From Thalassocella blandensis (GTDB lineage Bacteria > Pseudomonadota > Gammaproteobacteria > Pseudomonadales > Cellvibrionaceae), in the NCBI GenBank assembly GCA_902141825.1, contig CABFPG010000009.1, positions 62,001 to 126,000 of the forward strand: DNA of 64,000 nt. Reading direction: 5' to 3'. Numbering within the stretch: position 1 is the first letter of the stretch; every line of letters begins with the position of its first letter. Positions 54,994 to 64,000 of this stretch are shown here, piece after piece. The notes under the pieces are model-generated. The model did not search any database and was not told the origin of the DNA. It was given only the letters and a program-made list of their open reading frames with translations. Made by a program: the position numbers and the translations under genes.

Positions 54994-55139
54994 AGTCACC
55001 TCGGTTTTTTGTTGCTACTAGCACCTGAATAACGGTGCTAGCCAAAATGCGTTACTAGGCAAAATTTCAGATTCACGATGCACGCTCAAATTCCAGAATC
55101 ATCCCCAGAAAGAGCAGCGTTTTCGTAAACACTATAATC

Positions 55140-56141
55140 TTAGCGTTTTAACACGATGCGATAATGCGCTTTGCCCTCACGCAAACGGTCTAATGCTTCA
55201 TTGACTTGTTCAAAGCTGAAATATTCAGTCACCGGTTCTATCTTGTGCAAGGCGGCAAAGTCCAACATCTTTTTAATTGTCACTGGGCTTCCTACTGGCG
55301 ACCCTGACACAGAACGCTGTGCACCAATTAAATTAAATACACCAAGATCCAGCGGTTCAAGAGTCGCACCAACAAAATGTAGTCGCCCTTTGGGAGCGAG
55401 TGTATTTAAGTAGGCATTCCAGTCCAGCTTTACGTTGACAGTGGAAAGAATCAGATCAAACCGACCTGCTGCGTCTTCCAACGCCTGGGCGTTGCTGCTG
55501 TCCAGCACATGGTGCGCCCCAAGTTCAAGCGCCTCTTTCTTTTTGCTGTCACTGGAGGAAAATGCAGTCACTTCACATCCCCAGGCATGAAGAAATTGCA
55601 AGGCCATATGGCCCAAACCACCTATACCAATGACACCTACTTTGGACGTTGGTTTAATATCAAATTGCACAAGTGGATTAAATACCGTGACGCCACCACA
55701 GAACAGAGGACCGGCCGAATCAGGATTTAATGTCTCGGGTAATGGAATTACGGCGGTCGCCTGTGCACGTACCTGTTCAGCAAAACCACCGTGATGACCG
55801 CCGATAGTCATTTCGGCCTGGCTACACAAATTGTGGTCACCGGAATGACAGCTTTGGCAACTTTCACAGTATCCCGAGTGCCACCCGAGCCCCACGCGCT
55901 GACCGGGCGTTAAAGTTGAAACATCACTCCCAACCTGCTTGATTGTGCCGATAACTTCATGCCCGGGAACGAATGGGTACTGGGTAAATCCCCATTCATT
56001 ATCCAACATGCTCAAATCACTGTGGCAAATGCCGCAGGACTCCACATTAATTTCCACTTCATTGGCGCCCAATGGACCTGGGTCATATTCAAACGGCGCT
56101 AATTTTCCGCCTTTTTCACTCGCTGCATAGGCCTTAATCAT
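55140..56141 (-). CDS. zinc-dependent alcohol dehydrogenase (YahK/cinnamyl-type)
   Basis: A 333-residue medium-chain dehydrogenase. The catalytic zinc site has CGICHSD and GHEVIG (His/Glu). The structural zinc cluster is CESCQSCHSGDHNLC. The nucleotide-binding loop GIGGLGHMALQF is followed by SSSDSKK, which fits NADPH preference. It reduces aldehydes such as cinnamaldehyde-like compounds. GGAG precedes the ATG. It is divergent from a LysR regulator about 100 bp away, its probable controller. Confidence 0.92.
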   Translation of the reverse strand: MIKAYAASEKGGKLAPFEYDPGPLGANEVEINVESCGICHSDLSMLDNEWGFTQYPFVPGHEVIGTIKQVGSDVSTLTPGQRVGLGWHSGYCESCQSCHSGDHNLCSQAEMTIGGHHGGFAEQVRAQATAVIPLPETLNPDSAGPLFCGGVTVFNPLVQFDIKPTSKVGVIGIGGLGHMALQFLHAWGCEVTAFSSSDSKKKEALELGAHHVLDSSNAQALEDAAGRFDLILSTVNVKLDWNAYLNTLAPKGRLHFVGATLEPLDLGVFNLIGAQRSVSGSPVGSPVTIKKMLDFAALHKIEPVTEYFSFEQVNEALDRLREGKAHYRIVLKR

Positions 56142-56243
56142 TCTCTTCTCCACGACTGGTTTAAAGGATACTTCGGATTGGATTTGCAAAATTATCCTAA
56201 ACCGGCAAAACTTGAACAATACCAATTTTTGAAACCCATTGTT

Positions 56244-57152
56244 ATGAATAATGAAACAATTGACCTGAAACTACTGAACTATTTTGTTGCGACAGCTGAC
56301 AATTTGAGCTTTACGGCGGCGAGTGAACGACTAGGAATTCCCAAATCCGCATTGAGTAAGGGAATTGCCAAGTTAGAGTCCGAGCTGGACAGCAAGCTGT
56401 TTGAGCGCTCATCCCGCGTGGTGCGACTCAGCGAGACAGGCCTCATGCTTTATCAGCGAGCCACTGTGCTATTGGAAGAAAGTAATAATTTGATAAATGA
56501 CATAAAAACCATGCAACACAGTGTTTCGGGCCGCCTGAAAATTGCAGCGCCTCCTATACTGGGACGTTACATTGGCAAACACATCCTGCCTAAGTTTTTA
56601 CAGCAGTGGCCCGATGTGACTGTTTCACTCAAATCATCTTATGAATACGAAAACCTGTTTACAGAAGGATTAGATCTGGCTTTTCGAATGGGCAAAAACC
56701 GTGATGAGAATCTGATTGAACGCCCTTTAGGGTTTTCCAATCGCGTACTGGTTGCCTCGCCACACTATTTAAAACAATTCAAAAAAATTCAGCATCCACA
56801 GGATTTAAGCCAATTGAAAAGTGCTCAATTCTATGAACAGTCCCCCACTGTATGGACCCTGCAATGTGGAGATGCCACACAGCAGGTGAGTTTACCTACC
56901 GCCTTTCTTTGCGGTGATTTACTCGCTCTGGTAAATTTTGTCGAAGGCGGCATGGGGATTGCTCAACTGCCCTGGTTATTAGTGAAAGATGAAATCAAAG
57001 CAGGAAAGCTGATTCATGTTTTACCGGAATGGCTCAGTGACGAATTGACTATTTCGCTGGTTTATCGCGAAGGCTATAACAAGCCCAATAAGCTCGCCAA
57101 GTTTTTGCAATGGGTCGAAGAGAATAAAAATTTGTTTGATTTGCGGTTCTAA
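56244..57152 (+). CDS. LysR-family transcriptional regulator
   Basis: A 302-residue regulator. The N-terminal winged HTH (residues 8-65) has LNYFVATADNLSFTAASERL, IPKSALSKGIAKLESEL and FERSSRVVRLSETG. The rest is the periplasmic-binding-protein-like effector domain (SGRLKIAAPPILGRYIG). I start at ATG 56244; the in-frame start at 56178 would add 22 residues that are not typical. It is divergent from the zinc alcohol dehydrogenase gene. Confidence 0.93.
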   Translation: MNNETIDLKLLNYFVATADNLSFTAASERLGIPKSALSKGIAKLESELDSKLFERSSRVVRLSETGLMLYQRATVLLEESNNLINDIKTMQHSVSGRLKIAAPPILGRYIGKHILPKFLQQWPDVTVSLKSSYEYENLFTEGLDLAFRMGKNRDENLIERPLGFSNRVLVASPHYLKQFKKIQHPQDLSQLKSAQFYEQSPTVWTLQCGDATQQVSLPTAFLCGDLLALVNFVEGGMGIAQLPWLLVKDEIKAGKLIHVLPEWLSDELTISLVYREGYNKPNKLAKFLQWVEENKNLFDLRF

Positions 57153-57727
57153 ACAGCGCGTATTTCACCAGATAGAAAATTGCCACCATGTCGTGATCAA
57201 CCAATGCTTTATGCAATCTTTTTCACCACGGGCTGAATGCAAATTCAATAGCGGATTTATCGATATATTTCTGTTTCTTCTTCCAATTCACTTTTGGCTT
57301 TCAGCTGTATTCGATTGGCAATCAGCGTGCAGAAATCCGCGATCTGGTTCTCATTTTATTCAGCACATTATTAAGAAAGCTAAGACACAATCTCTGTTTA
57401 TATTTCTATTATTTTCGCTACAGCATAATTTCAGTCTGATAAAAAGACCGCGCCCACAAATTCGCCTGGAACAACTTGGCAAATAATCCCAATTAAGGTA
57501 AAACAATGTTCGCTACCCGATGTGCGTACCGACGAGTGACGTGATCCACACGCAAAACAAGCAGACTATAAAGTCATTACATACAACGGGTGAGTGCTAT
57601 CCCCATATCAGTGCAACGCCATATATTTAACCGACACAATAGCGCGAGTTAAATATGGAGCGCCCCACACGAGAAACCATTTATTGATCCACAGCCACTG
57701 ACTAGAACCATTGAAAAAGGTAATCCC
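57153..57727. other. gene-free region upstream of GH43
   Basis: About 575 bp, AT-rich, with no convincing gene, array or hairpin. It should hold the promoter of the GH43 gene. Confidence 0.4.
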
Positions 57728-59566
57728 ATGCGCTTAATGTTATTTTCCAGACTTTTCATTCCATTATTATGCTTATTAAGCTTTCCCGCTTTTGCACAGC
57801 AATACACTAACGGAATTTTACCGGATATAGCCGACCCTCATGTGTTGCAACACAACGGTATGTATTATTTATATGGCACGCACACCGGTGGTGCGCCAAA
57901 CGGGATTCCGGTTTACACCTCCAAAGACATGGTGAACTGGCAATATCGCGGCTGGGCACTTTCTCGTGAAAACTCGTGGGGCAACCACAGTTTTTGGGCG
58001 CCTGAAGTGATCCATCACAACGGCCAATTCTATATGTATTACGCGGTTGAAGAACATCTCGCGGTTGCAACCAGCTCCAGCCCTCTCGGCCCCTTTCGTC
58101 AATCCACTCAAAGACCAATGCACAGCAATGTGAAAGAAATCGATGCACATGTCTTTATTGATGACAATGGAAAAAAATATTTTTATTTCGTTCGCTTTAC
58201 GAATGGCAACGAAATCTGGGGCGCAGAATTAAATGACGACATGCTCTCTATTAAAGAAAACACTATGCGTTTCATCATGGGACCATCGCAGGCTTGGGAA
58301 AACAGTTCTGCATCACCAGTTGCCCGTGTAAACGAAGGCGCTTTTGTGATTAAACACAATGGTCGCTACTACATGACGTTTTCGGCTAATCATTTTGCCA
58401 GCCCAGATTACGGCGTTGGTTATGCGGTTGCAGATAATCCTTTAGGGCCTTACTACAAGTACGATGGCAACCCTATTTTACAATCGAATAACATGGTACA
58501 CGGTGCAGGTCACCACTCCATTACACGCTCGCCAGATGGCAGTGAAATGTTCATGGTATATCACCGCCACCACTCTCTAAACCGTATTGAACCGCGCCGC
58601 CTGGCCATCGACAAAATGTGGTTTGACGGGGATGTATTACGCGTGGACGGCCCCAGTATTCGTCCCAAACAATATCCCTCAGGCAGCAAAATGCCCGGCC
58701 AGACTGCAGGCATAGACTCTGGTGGTATTTATAAATTAATTGCAGAGCACAGCGGTAAAGCGCTGGAAGTCATTGCTTCGCAAACGCAGAACGGTGCGAA
58801 CGTACAACAATGGGAAGACAACGGTGCGCGTACTCAGCAGTGGCGTGTAGACTGGATGGGCGATGGCTACTACAAGTTAACCAATGTGAATAGCGGTAAA
58901 TGTCTGGACGTGGATGCTGCTTCACTCGACGAAGCACACAACGTTCATCAATGGCAGGACAATGGCAACAATGCTCAACGTTGGAAAATCGTTCGCTTAA
59001 GCAATGGCAATTACAAACTGATAGCCAAAAACAGCGGATTCGCTCTGGACGTTACCGGACTCGGCATGAACAACGGCACCAATGTTATTCAATGGCCTGA
59101 CGGCGGTTCAATCGGCGCAGCACAGCATTGGAAGTTTGTAAAAGTTGGGGGCGCAAATCCTACAGTGCGCTTGCAATCGTCTAACTTTCCCAATGCTTAT
59201 GTTCGTCACTACAACTCCCGCGCGCAAATATCTTCCAGTATCAGCCCGAGAGAAGATGCCATGTTCATCGTTGTTCCTGGCTTGGCGGGAAGCGGAGTTT
59301 CGTTGGAATCTGTGAATTTCCCGGGACACTTTTTACGTCACCAGAACAGCGGCATTTTTATTCATGTCAATGATGGCAGTCCACTATTCGCGGCCGATGC
59401 AACCTTCAATGAAGTACCCGGTCTTGCAGACAGCGCTGCAAGTTCGTTCCAGTCATACAATTTCCCAGACCGCTATATCCGTCATCGCGATGGATTACTG
59501 CGCATAGACACCATTACCAGTGAACTGGCCAGACAAGACGCGACCTTTAAAAAAGTAAATCCATAA
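57728..59566 (+). CDS. GH43 glycosidase with RICIN and AbfB (CBM42) domains
   Basis: A 612-residue secreted enzyme. The signal peptide ends at AFAQ (residue 24). The GH43 five-bladed propeller (about 30-320) has the catalytic base in DIADPHV, the pKa-tuning Asp in KEIDAHVF, and the general acid in RVNEGAF. A ricin-type beta-trefoil (about 335-475) with repeated QQW/QRWK follows, then an AbfB/CBM42 domain (about 480-612, with repeated RH in YVRHYNS, FLRHQNS, YIRHRDG), which binds arabinofuranose side chains. The likely role is an alpha-L-arabinofuranosidase or related exo/endo-arabinan enzyme. AAAGG lies seven bases before the ATG. Confidence 0.93.
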   Translation: MRLMLFSRLFIPLLCLLSFPAFAQQYTNGILPDIADPHVLQHNGMYYLYGTHTGGAPNGIPVYTSKDMVNWQYRGWALSRENSWGNHSFWAPEVIHHNGQFYMYYAVEEHLAVATSSSPLGPFRQSTQRPMHSNVKEIDAHVFIDDNGKKYFYFVRFTNGNEIWGAELNDDMLSIKENTMRFIMGPSQAWENSSASPVARVNEGAFVIKHNGRYYMTFSANHFASPDYGVGYAVADNPLGPYYKYDGNPILQSNNMVHGAGHHSITRSPDGSEMFMVYHRHHSLNRIEPRRLAIDKMWFDGDVLRVDGPSIRPKQYPSGSKMPGQTAGIDSGGIYKLIAEHSGKALEVIASQTQNGANVQQWEDNGARTQQWRVDWMGDGYYKLTNVNSGKCLDVDAASLDEAHNVHQWQDNGNNAQRWKIVRLSNGNYKLIAKNSGFALDVTGLGMNNGTNVIQWPDGGSIGAAQHWKFVKVGGANPTVRLQSSNFPNAYVRHYNSRAQISSSISPREDAMFIVVPGLAGSGVSLESVNFPGHFLRHQNSGIFIHVNDGSPLFAADATFNEVPGLADSAASSFQSYNFPDRYIRHRDGLLRIDTITSELARQDATFKKVNP

Positions 59567-59573
59567 CCCAGAC

Positions 59574-59607
59574 CACACTGAAAGCTGTGTACGCAGCTTT
59601 CAGTGTG
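59574..59607. terminator. bidirectional hairpin terminator overlapping rtcA stop
   Basis: CACACTGAAAGCTG pairs with CAGCTTTCAGTGTG over 14 bp with a 6-nt loop. It lies after GH43 (plus, ends 59566) and includes the stop codon of rtcA (minus, 59600). Confidence 0.75.
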
Positions 59608-60640
59608 TCGTCCAGTGTGTCTTCGTTAAAGGTTTAATTGTTACCAGCGCATTGTGAGCGTTGTGATTTATCTCCACATTCACATCCAGAAACTTTTCCA
59701 CTACAGCAACGTTAGTATTGAAATGACTGCTCAGCGGGCTCGCGCAAAAACACCCGCCCTCTGTCAGAGCCATCGGCACTATCAATTGGTCAGCCAGAAA
59801 TTCTCCGACCGGCGCCTCTGACGCTTGATAGTTTTGCACCTGCATCACCAGCTTTTTTGCCACCTGTTCGGCTCGCACACCACGCTCTCCTATCGCCTCC
59901 ATCACTTCAACATGATCGGAGTATTGCAGTTGCAAGGAAACAATATTTCCCGGTCCCACTGAATTCACATTGCGTCTATGCAAATTGGCATCATCAATAT
60001 GCAGGGCCCGACGAAGTACTTCGAGTTCTCTATCTGCCACGCTAAACGGAATCTTAGCTTGAGTGACAAGTGCTTCACACCCTTGCAGTTGTCCGCGCTG
60101 GAGTAACAGCAGGGGACGGGCTTGTTTTCTCGGATATATTCGTGTTGTCCATCGGCCACCCCCGGCCGGATAAAAGCCATAACTTTCAATCTGGCTTGCA
60201 AACGTAAACCCCAGTTTTTCTACCGCAGGCAAAAAACACGCATGTAAAAAGTCAAAACTTGGCGCCATACCATTGTGTGTTCCGCCTTCCAGCGTTACCT
60301 CACTGACCTCATCCTGCAATGCCAGTACAGGAAAGATCGTTTGAAAAATTAGCGTCGTACTTCCCGCGCTTCCCACACTAAAATGAAATGATCCCGCTTT
60401 GACCTTCCCAGGAACAAATGTCACATCCTGAGAACCAATTACGTCTCCCGTCACCTCAGCTGAACTGATTGCCCTGGCCGCTTTTAAACAAGCCAGATGC
60501 TGACGCAACAAACCTGGCTTTTTCCTGCCCGCTCGAATGTTAAGTATCCGTACAGGCTTTCCCAAAGCCATCGACAGGGTCAGCGCCGTGCGAAAAATCT
60601 GACCGCCGCCTTCTCCTGTTGCTCCATCAATAATAATCAT
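59600..60640 (-). CDS. rtcA: RNA 3'-terminal phosphate cyclase
   Basis: A 346-residue RtcA. It begins IIIDGATGEGGGQIFRTALT, the conserved family start, with SVGSAGSTTLIFQTIFP and HNGMAPSFDFL further on. The enzyme adenylates 3'-phosphate RNA ends and makes 2',3'-cyclic phosphate; the catalytic His lies near the C-terminus (CASPLSSHFNTNV). The start is 60640, with AGAGGG in front. An upstream in-frame start would add 34 residues. It follows rtcB by 128 bp on the same strand, the usual rtcBA operon, under divergent RtcR. Confidence 0.95.
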   Translation of the reverse strand: MIIIDGATGEGGGQIFRTALTLSMALGKPVRILNIRAGRKKPGLLRQHLACLKAARAISSAEVTGDVIGSQDVTFVPGKVKAGSFHFSVGSAGSTTLIFQTIFPVLALQDEVSEVTLEGGTHNGMAPSFDFLHACFLPAVEKLGFTFASQIESYGFYPAGGGRWTTRIYPRKQARPLLLLQRGQLQGCEALVTQAKIPFSVADRELEVLRRALHIDDANLHRRNVNSVGPGNIVSLQLQYSDHVEVMEAIGERGVRAEQVAKKLVMQVQNYQASEAPVGEFLADQLIVPMALTEGGCFCASPLSSHFNTNVAVVEKFLDVNVEINHNAHNALVTIKPLTKTHWTTH

Positions 60641-60768
60641 CGTACCCTCTTCTATTATTAATACTGCTCTTCGCGAATGACATCCTCTGTCTATTTGTCC
60701 CTGCCTTTCCAAGCGCACTCGCGAAACACAATGATTGTGCATGTGAGGCGTAATACTCGGATTTCAGA

Positions 60769-61995
60769 TTACCCTTTTACGCACACGACCTGTTTCAGCG
60801 TATGAACAATTTCAACCAGATCTTTTTGTGCTTCCATAACTTTTTCAATCGGTTTATACGCGGCCGGCGTTTCATCAATAACACCTTCATCTTTCCGGCA
60901 CTCCACACCTTCGGTCGCTTTTTTATGTTCTTCCAATGACACCAGTTTTTTTGCCTTCGTCCGCGACATCACTCGTCCCGCGCCATGGGAACAACTACAA
61001 AAACTATCTTCATTGCCCAATCCTCTTACAATGAAAGACTTCGCCCCCATGCTTCCAGGAATTATGCCTAACTCATCCTTTCTAGCACGCACCGCACCTT
61101 TACGTGTTACCAGCACATTCTGGCCAAAGTGATGTTCACGCGATACATAATTGTGGTGGCAATTCACCGCTTCCACATCCGTATCCAACTCAAAATCGAG
61201 CACCTGTTTAACCGCAGCAATGACTCGCTGCATCATCACTTCTCGATTAACACGGGCAAAATTCTGAGCCCACTCCACTGCAGTAACGTAATCTATAAAA
61301 TGCTCGGTACCTTCAGGCAAATATGCCAGATCGCTATCCGGCAATTGAATCATCCAGCGCTGCATTTCTTTTTTGGCCACTTCAATAAAATGTGTTCCTA
61401 TGCGATTTCCCACACCGCGAGAGCCGCTGTGTAACATAAACCACACCCCATCCTGTTCATCGAGACACATTTCAATAAAATGATTTCCCGTTCCCAGCGT
61501 GCCTAAATGGTGGAGGTTATTGGTGTTCTTCAAAACACGATGCTTTTCCTTTAACAGCTCAAAGGGCTTTGAAAGTGGCATCCATGCCTGTGCTACATCC
61601 TCCGGTATTTCTGACCAGGCGCCTTTGTCTCGACCGCCCCGCGCATGGGTAGATCGACCGTGCGGCACAGCACGCTCAATGGCACTACGCACCCCCGCAA
61701 GGTTATCCGGCAGTTGATGCGCTTTCATATTTGTTCTCACGGCCATCATGCCGCAACCTATATCCACCCCGACAGCTGCAGGAATCACTGCACCCAGGGT
61801 TGGTACCACACTGCCAATCGTAGCGCCTTTCCCCAAGTGCACATCGGGCATGGCTGCAACCCATTTATGCACAAAGGGCAAGGTCGCGATATTCAATAAT
61901 TGCTTTTTCGCTTCCTCTTCAAAAGGAACCCCGCGCGTCCAGGATTTCACCGGCACTCCACTGCCTTGCATTACATCGTAAGCGTAGCTTGTCAT
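60769..61995 (-). CDS. rtcB: RNA-splicing ligase RtcB
   Basis: A 408-residue GTP- and Mn-dependent RNA ligase. Hallmarks include HVGVDIGCGMM-like AVGVDIGCGMMAV (metal Asp/Cys), HLGTLGTGNHFIE, MLHSGSRGVGN, and NCHHNYVSREHH, and the guanylation site HGAGRVMSRTKAK near the C-terminus. It joins 3'-phosphate or cyclic phosphate ends to 5'-hydroxyl ends. The ATG 61995 has AAGGA upstream; the frame extends eight codons further without support. It is the first gene of the operon and lies behind a candidate sigma-54 promoter. Confidence 0.96.
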   Translation of the reverse strand: MTSYAYDVMQGSGVPVKSWTRGVPFEEEAKKQLLNIATLPFVHKWVAAMPDVHLGKGATIGSVVPTLGAVIPAAVGVDIGCGMMAVRTNMKAHQLPDNLAGVRSAIERAVPHGRSTHARGGRDKGAWSEIPEDVAQAWMPLSKPFELLKEKHRVLKNTNNLHHLGTLGTGNHFIEMCLDEQDGVWFMLHSGSRGVGNRIGTHFIEVAKKEMQRWMIQLPDSDLAYLPEGTEHFIDYVTAVEWAQNFARVNREVMMQRVIAAVKQVLDFELDTDVEAVNCHHNYVSREHHFGQNVLVTRKGAVRARKDELGIIPGSMGAKSFIVRGLGNEDSFCSCSHGAGRVMSRTKAKKLVSLEEHKKATEGVECRKDEGVIDETPAAYKPIEKVMEAQKDLVEIVHTLKQVVCVKG

Positions 61996-62102
61996 TGCTC
62001 TTTCCTTATTTCTATTCAACGTTCTTAAGCATCAGCACGGAAACTCTGCTGTGCCACTGCTGTTGCTTCAACCAACCGCTATGAGCCTATTTTGTGATGA
62101 CC

Positions 62103-62143
62103 ATAGCGACAATCATTTATAGCGATTGCTATAGAGATAGCGA
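62103..62143. repeat. three ATAGCGA repeats in the rtc control region
   Basis: ATAGCGA occurs at 62103-62109, 62119-62125 and 62137-62143, spaced 16 and 18 bp. The second copy is part of ATAGC-GATT-GCTAT, a short inverted repeat. They may be regulator contacts. The third overlaps the -12 element of the candidate promoter. Confidence 0.6.
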
Positions 62144-62155
62144 TATCAATGCCAA
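62139..62155 (-). promoter_or_regulatory. candidate sigma-54 promoter of rtcBA
   Basis: On the minus strand TTGGCAT-TGATA-TCGCT has GG and GC exactly 12 bases apart, as in the -24/-12 consensus TGGCAC-N5-TTGC, with one change in the -12 box. It lies about 145 bp upstream of rtcB, and RtcR, a sigma-54 activator, is encoded next to it. Confidence 0.6.
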
Positions 62156-62318
62156 CTTAAAAAAATCAGTAAAAAATTTTATAAGCTATTGTTTTTATTG
62201 AGTTTAATTGCCTTTTCCAGCAACCATCGAATAATGTCACTCTTTATTTATCTATTTATTTCGATAGCTTACTATTTATTGTGATAACCTATGATTTTAT
62301 CATCAGGATATTCAAGCG

Positions 62319-63920
62319 ATGAAAACTGTCGTAATTGGCATACTGGGAACCACCCTGGATCGCCGAGGCAAACGAAAAGAACGCTGGGACAAATGGCGCC
62401 CCACTGTCTCCATGTGCCAGCAGGAAGATTTGCTGATCGACAGATTGGAGCTTCTCTATGATGCTCGCTCGCGGTCACTGGCCGAAACTGTTACGGAAGA
62501 TATCGCACTGATATCCCCCGAAACACAGGTCTGTCACCACCACGTAGATTTCACAGATGCCTGGGACTTCGAACAGGTGTACGCTGCCCTGCTGGACTTC
62601 GCCCGCAGCTACACATTTAAACCTCAAGAAGAAAACTATTTAATTCACATTACCACCGGCACTCACGTTGCTCAGATTTGCCTTTATTTACTCAATGAGG
62701 CCCACTACCTGCCAGGAAAACTCCTGCAAACCTCTCCTGCCGGTAACAAAGAAAAACTTTCCGGTAGCTATCAGATTATTGATCTCGACCTCTCAAAATA
62801 TGACGAAATTGCTTCACGCTTTAAAAAGGAACACGAAGAAGGTACGACTTATTTAAAAGGCGGCATCACCACATACAACGCCACCTTTAACACCATGATC
62901 GACCAGTTGGAACAGGTATCAATTCGCTCCAACGAACCTATTTTAATTATGGGGCCTACCGGTGCGGGTAAATCCCAGTTGGCCAAGCGCGTTTATGAGC
63001 TTCGGAAACATCGGGCACGTTTAAGTGGTGAACTGGTCACCGTAAATTGTGCGACCCTGCGAGGTGAGAATGCCATGTCAACACTGTTTGGGCATAAGAA
63101 AGGCGCTTTTACAGGAGCCATTAGTGATCGTCCGGGATTGTTAAAACAAGCCGACGGCGGGCTGTTGTTTTTGGACGAAGTAGGTGAGCTAGGGTTAGAT
63201 GAGCAGGCAATGCTGCTTCGAGCCATAGAGGACAAAACCTTTATGCCCCTGGGATCTGATAAAGAAGTCTGCAGTCATTTCCAACTCATCGCCGGCACCA
63301 ATAAAAATTTAGTCCAGTGCGTAAAAGCGGGCAGCTTTCGCGATGACCTGCTCGCCCGGATTGATTTGTGGACCTACACCCTGCCTTCGCTAAAAGAACG
63401 CAAAGAAGATATTGAACCTAACCTCGATTACGAACTAGATGCCTACGCCAAAAAAGCCAACACGCTGGTGACCTTTAATAAAAATGCACGTACACGTTAC
63501 CTGGATTTTTGCTTGTCCCGCGATGCACTATGGAGTGGTAATTTTCGCGATTTAAATGCTAGTGTCACACGCATGGCCACTTTAGCTTCGGGCGGAAGAA
63601 TTACCGAGGAAAATGTCGACGCAGAAATTCAGCGCCTGAAGCAAAAATGGCAAACTCAGGAACAACCAGATCCTGTAAATTCGTTCAACATGCTGGATCA
63701 GCTTATGAATGATAACTACCTTGTTGCGTTCGATAACTACGAGCTGGCGGCTCTGACTTATGCCGTGAATGTTTGTCGAGAAAGTGCATCTATGGCGGAG
63801 GCGGGGCGAAAATTATTTAATGTGAGTCGCGAAAGCAAGAGTTCCAATAATGACTCCCATCGCATCAAACAACTTTTACAAAAATTTAACATAACCTTTC
63901 ATGATATTAAATCGCTTTGA
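62319..63920 (+). CDS. rtcR: RtcR, sigma-54-dependent regulator of RNA repair genes
   Basis: A 533-residue regulator. The N-terminal domain (about 1-180) is the RtcR CARF-like ligand-binding domain (VVIGILGTTLDRRG, ITTGTHVAQICLYLL), which senses oligonucleotide or cyclic-phosphate RNA signals. The AAA+ core (about 185-430) has Walker A GPTGAGKSQ, the sigma-54 contact GAFTGA, Walker B FLDEVGEL and the arginine-finger region FRDDLLARIDLW. A C-terminal HTH segment follows (AEAGRKLFNVSRESKSSNND). It activates the divergent rtcBA operon on RNA damage. A short AGG is present upstream of the ATG. Confidence 0.95.
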   Translation: MKTVVIGILGTTLDRRGKRKERWDKWRPTVSMCQQEDLLIDRLELLYDARSRSLAETVTEDIALISPETQVCHHHVDFTDAWDFEQVYAALLDFARSYTFKPQEENYLIHITTGTHVAQICLYLLNEAHYLPGKLLQTSPAGNKEKLSGSYQIIDLDLSKYDEIASRFKKEHEEGTTYLKGGITTYNATFNTMIDQLEQVSIRSNEPILIMGPTGAGKSQLAKRVYELRKHRARLSGELVTVNCATLRGENAMSTLFGHKKGAFTGAISDRPGLLKQADGGLLFLDEVGELGLDEQAMLLRAIEDKTFMPLGSDKEVCSHFQLIAGTNKNLVQCVKAGSFRDDLLARIDLWTYTLPSLKERKEDIEPNLDYELDAYAKKANTLVTFNKNARTRYLDFCLSRDALWSGNFRDLNASVTRMATLASGGRITEENVDAEIQRLKQKWQTQEQPDPVNSFNMLDQLMNDNYLVAFDNYELAALTYAVNVCRESASMAEAGRKLFNVSRESKSSNNDSHRIKQLLQKFNITFHDIKSL

Positions 63921-63951
63921 GATTAACGTGAAAGCGGAAAACTGCATTTAT

Positions 63952-64000
63952 GTCTCATTACGATTTTGCTTATCGCCGGTGGATAACAGTGGCGTTTCCA
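63952..64000 (+). CDS. possible start of a further gene, truncated by the window
   Basis: ATG at 63952 opens a frame (MSHYDFAYRRWITVAFP) to the right edge, 32 bp after the rtcR stop. AGCGGA lies about 13 bases upstream, a poor ribosome-binding site. Too short to identify. Confidence 0.3.

Larger units (their letters stand above)
61996..62318. other. rtcB-rtcR divergent control region
   Basis: About 320 bp between the divergent rtcB and rtcR genes, AT-rich toward rtcR. It contains a candidate sigma-54 promoter and three ATAGCGA words, listed separately, and a TGATAA/TTATCA inverted repeat at about 62281-62301 near the rtcR start. Confidence 0.6.

Noticed and set aside
62041-62060. TGGCAC on the minus strand as an alternative -24 box for rtcB
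   Set aside because: The -12 position twelve bases on reads TT instead of GC, so the spacing rule fails. The site at 62139-62155 fits better.

Overview
The window looks like a chromosomal segment of a polysaccharide-degrading, aerobic Gammaproteobacterium, most likely a Cellvibrionales relative (Cellvibrio/Saccharophagus/Teredinibacter type). The pointers are secreted GH16 and GH43 glycosidases with multiple carbohydrate-binding modules, a long poly-serine linker in one GH16 enzyme, two TonB-dependent receptors, and an RtcR-controlled RNA-repair locus. The genus is an inference from gene content only. I saw no rRNA, tRNA, CRISPR array or intact insertion sequence.

Layout. 1-3.7 kb: 5' portion of a giant exported surface protein (minus strand, running off the left edge). 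5.1-8.5 kb: MFS carboxylate-type transporter converging on a TonB siderophore receptor that has a near-perfect Fur box upstream. 8.9-16.3 kb: Ser/Thr kinase with TPRs, a second large TPR protein, and a DUF5005-like lipoprotein with a discoidin domain. 16.4-20.4 kb: DUF2200, an ArsR repressor with a striking triple half-site operator plus an Old Yellow Enzyme, then an AraC/SDR divergent pair. 20.9-28.5 kb: an orphan hydrophilic protein, a secreted phosphoesterase, SixA-type phosphatase, a DUF885 lipoprotein, and a second AraC/SDR divergent pair. 28.7-31.2 kb: GH16 with two CBM6 modules. 31.9-35 kb: GAPDH, GlxA-type regulator, YqhA-like membrane protein. 35.3-43.8 kb: TonB receptor, DUF1330, PhoX-like protein, YncE-like propeller, secreted alpha/beta hydrolase with discoidin and PKD. 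43.8-48 kb: LLM oxidoreductase, small membrane proteins, rhomboid protease, a COQ7-type hydroxylase with a broken or frameshifted 5' end, and a PhyH dioxygenase. 48.6-51 kb: two secreted proteins opposite a LuxR-like regulator. 51.2-59.6 kb: second GH16, HAD hydrolase, Zn alcohol dehydrogenase/LysR pair, GH43-RICIN-AbfB. 59.6-64 kb: rtcA, rtcB and divergent rtcR with a candidate sigma-54 promoter.

Together the genes describe a heterotroph that breaks down beta-glucans and arabinose-containing polysaccharides outside the cell, takes up iron and other ligands through TonB receptors, and manages reactive carbonyl/electrophile stress with several regulator-oxidoreductase modules. Notable DNA-level themes are locus-specific short tandem repeats (units of 6-17 bp) in many intergenic regions, strong bidirectional terminators between convergent genes, and palindromic operators. 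No single locus is clearly a new defence or secretion system. The best leads are the COQ7 frameshift, the ArsR and RtcR control regions, the kinase-TPR-lipoprotein block, and the secreted pair with its LuxR-like neighbour.
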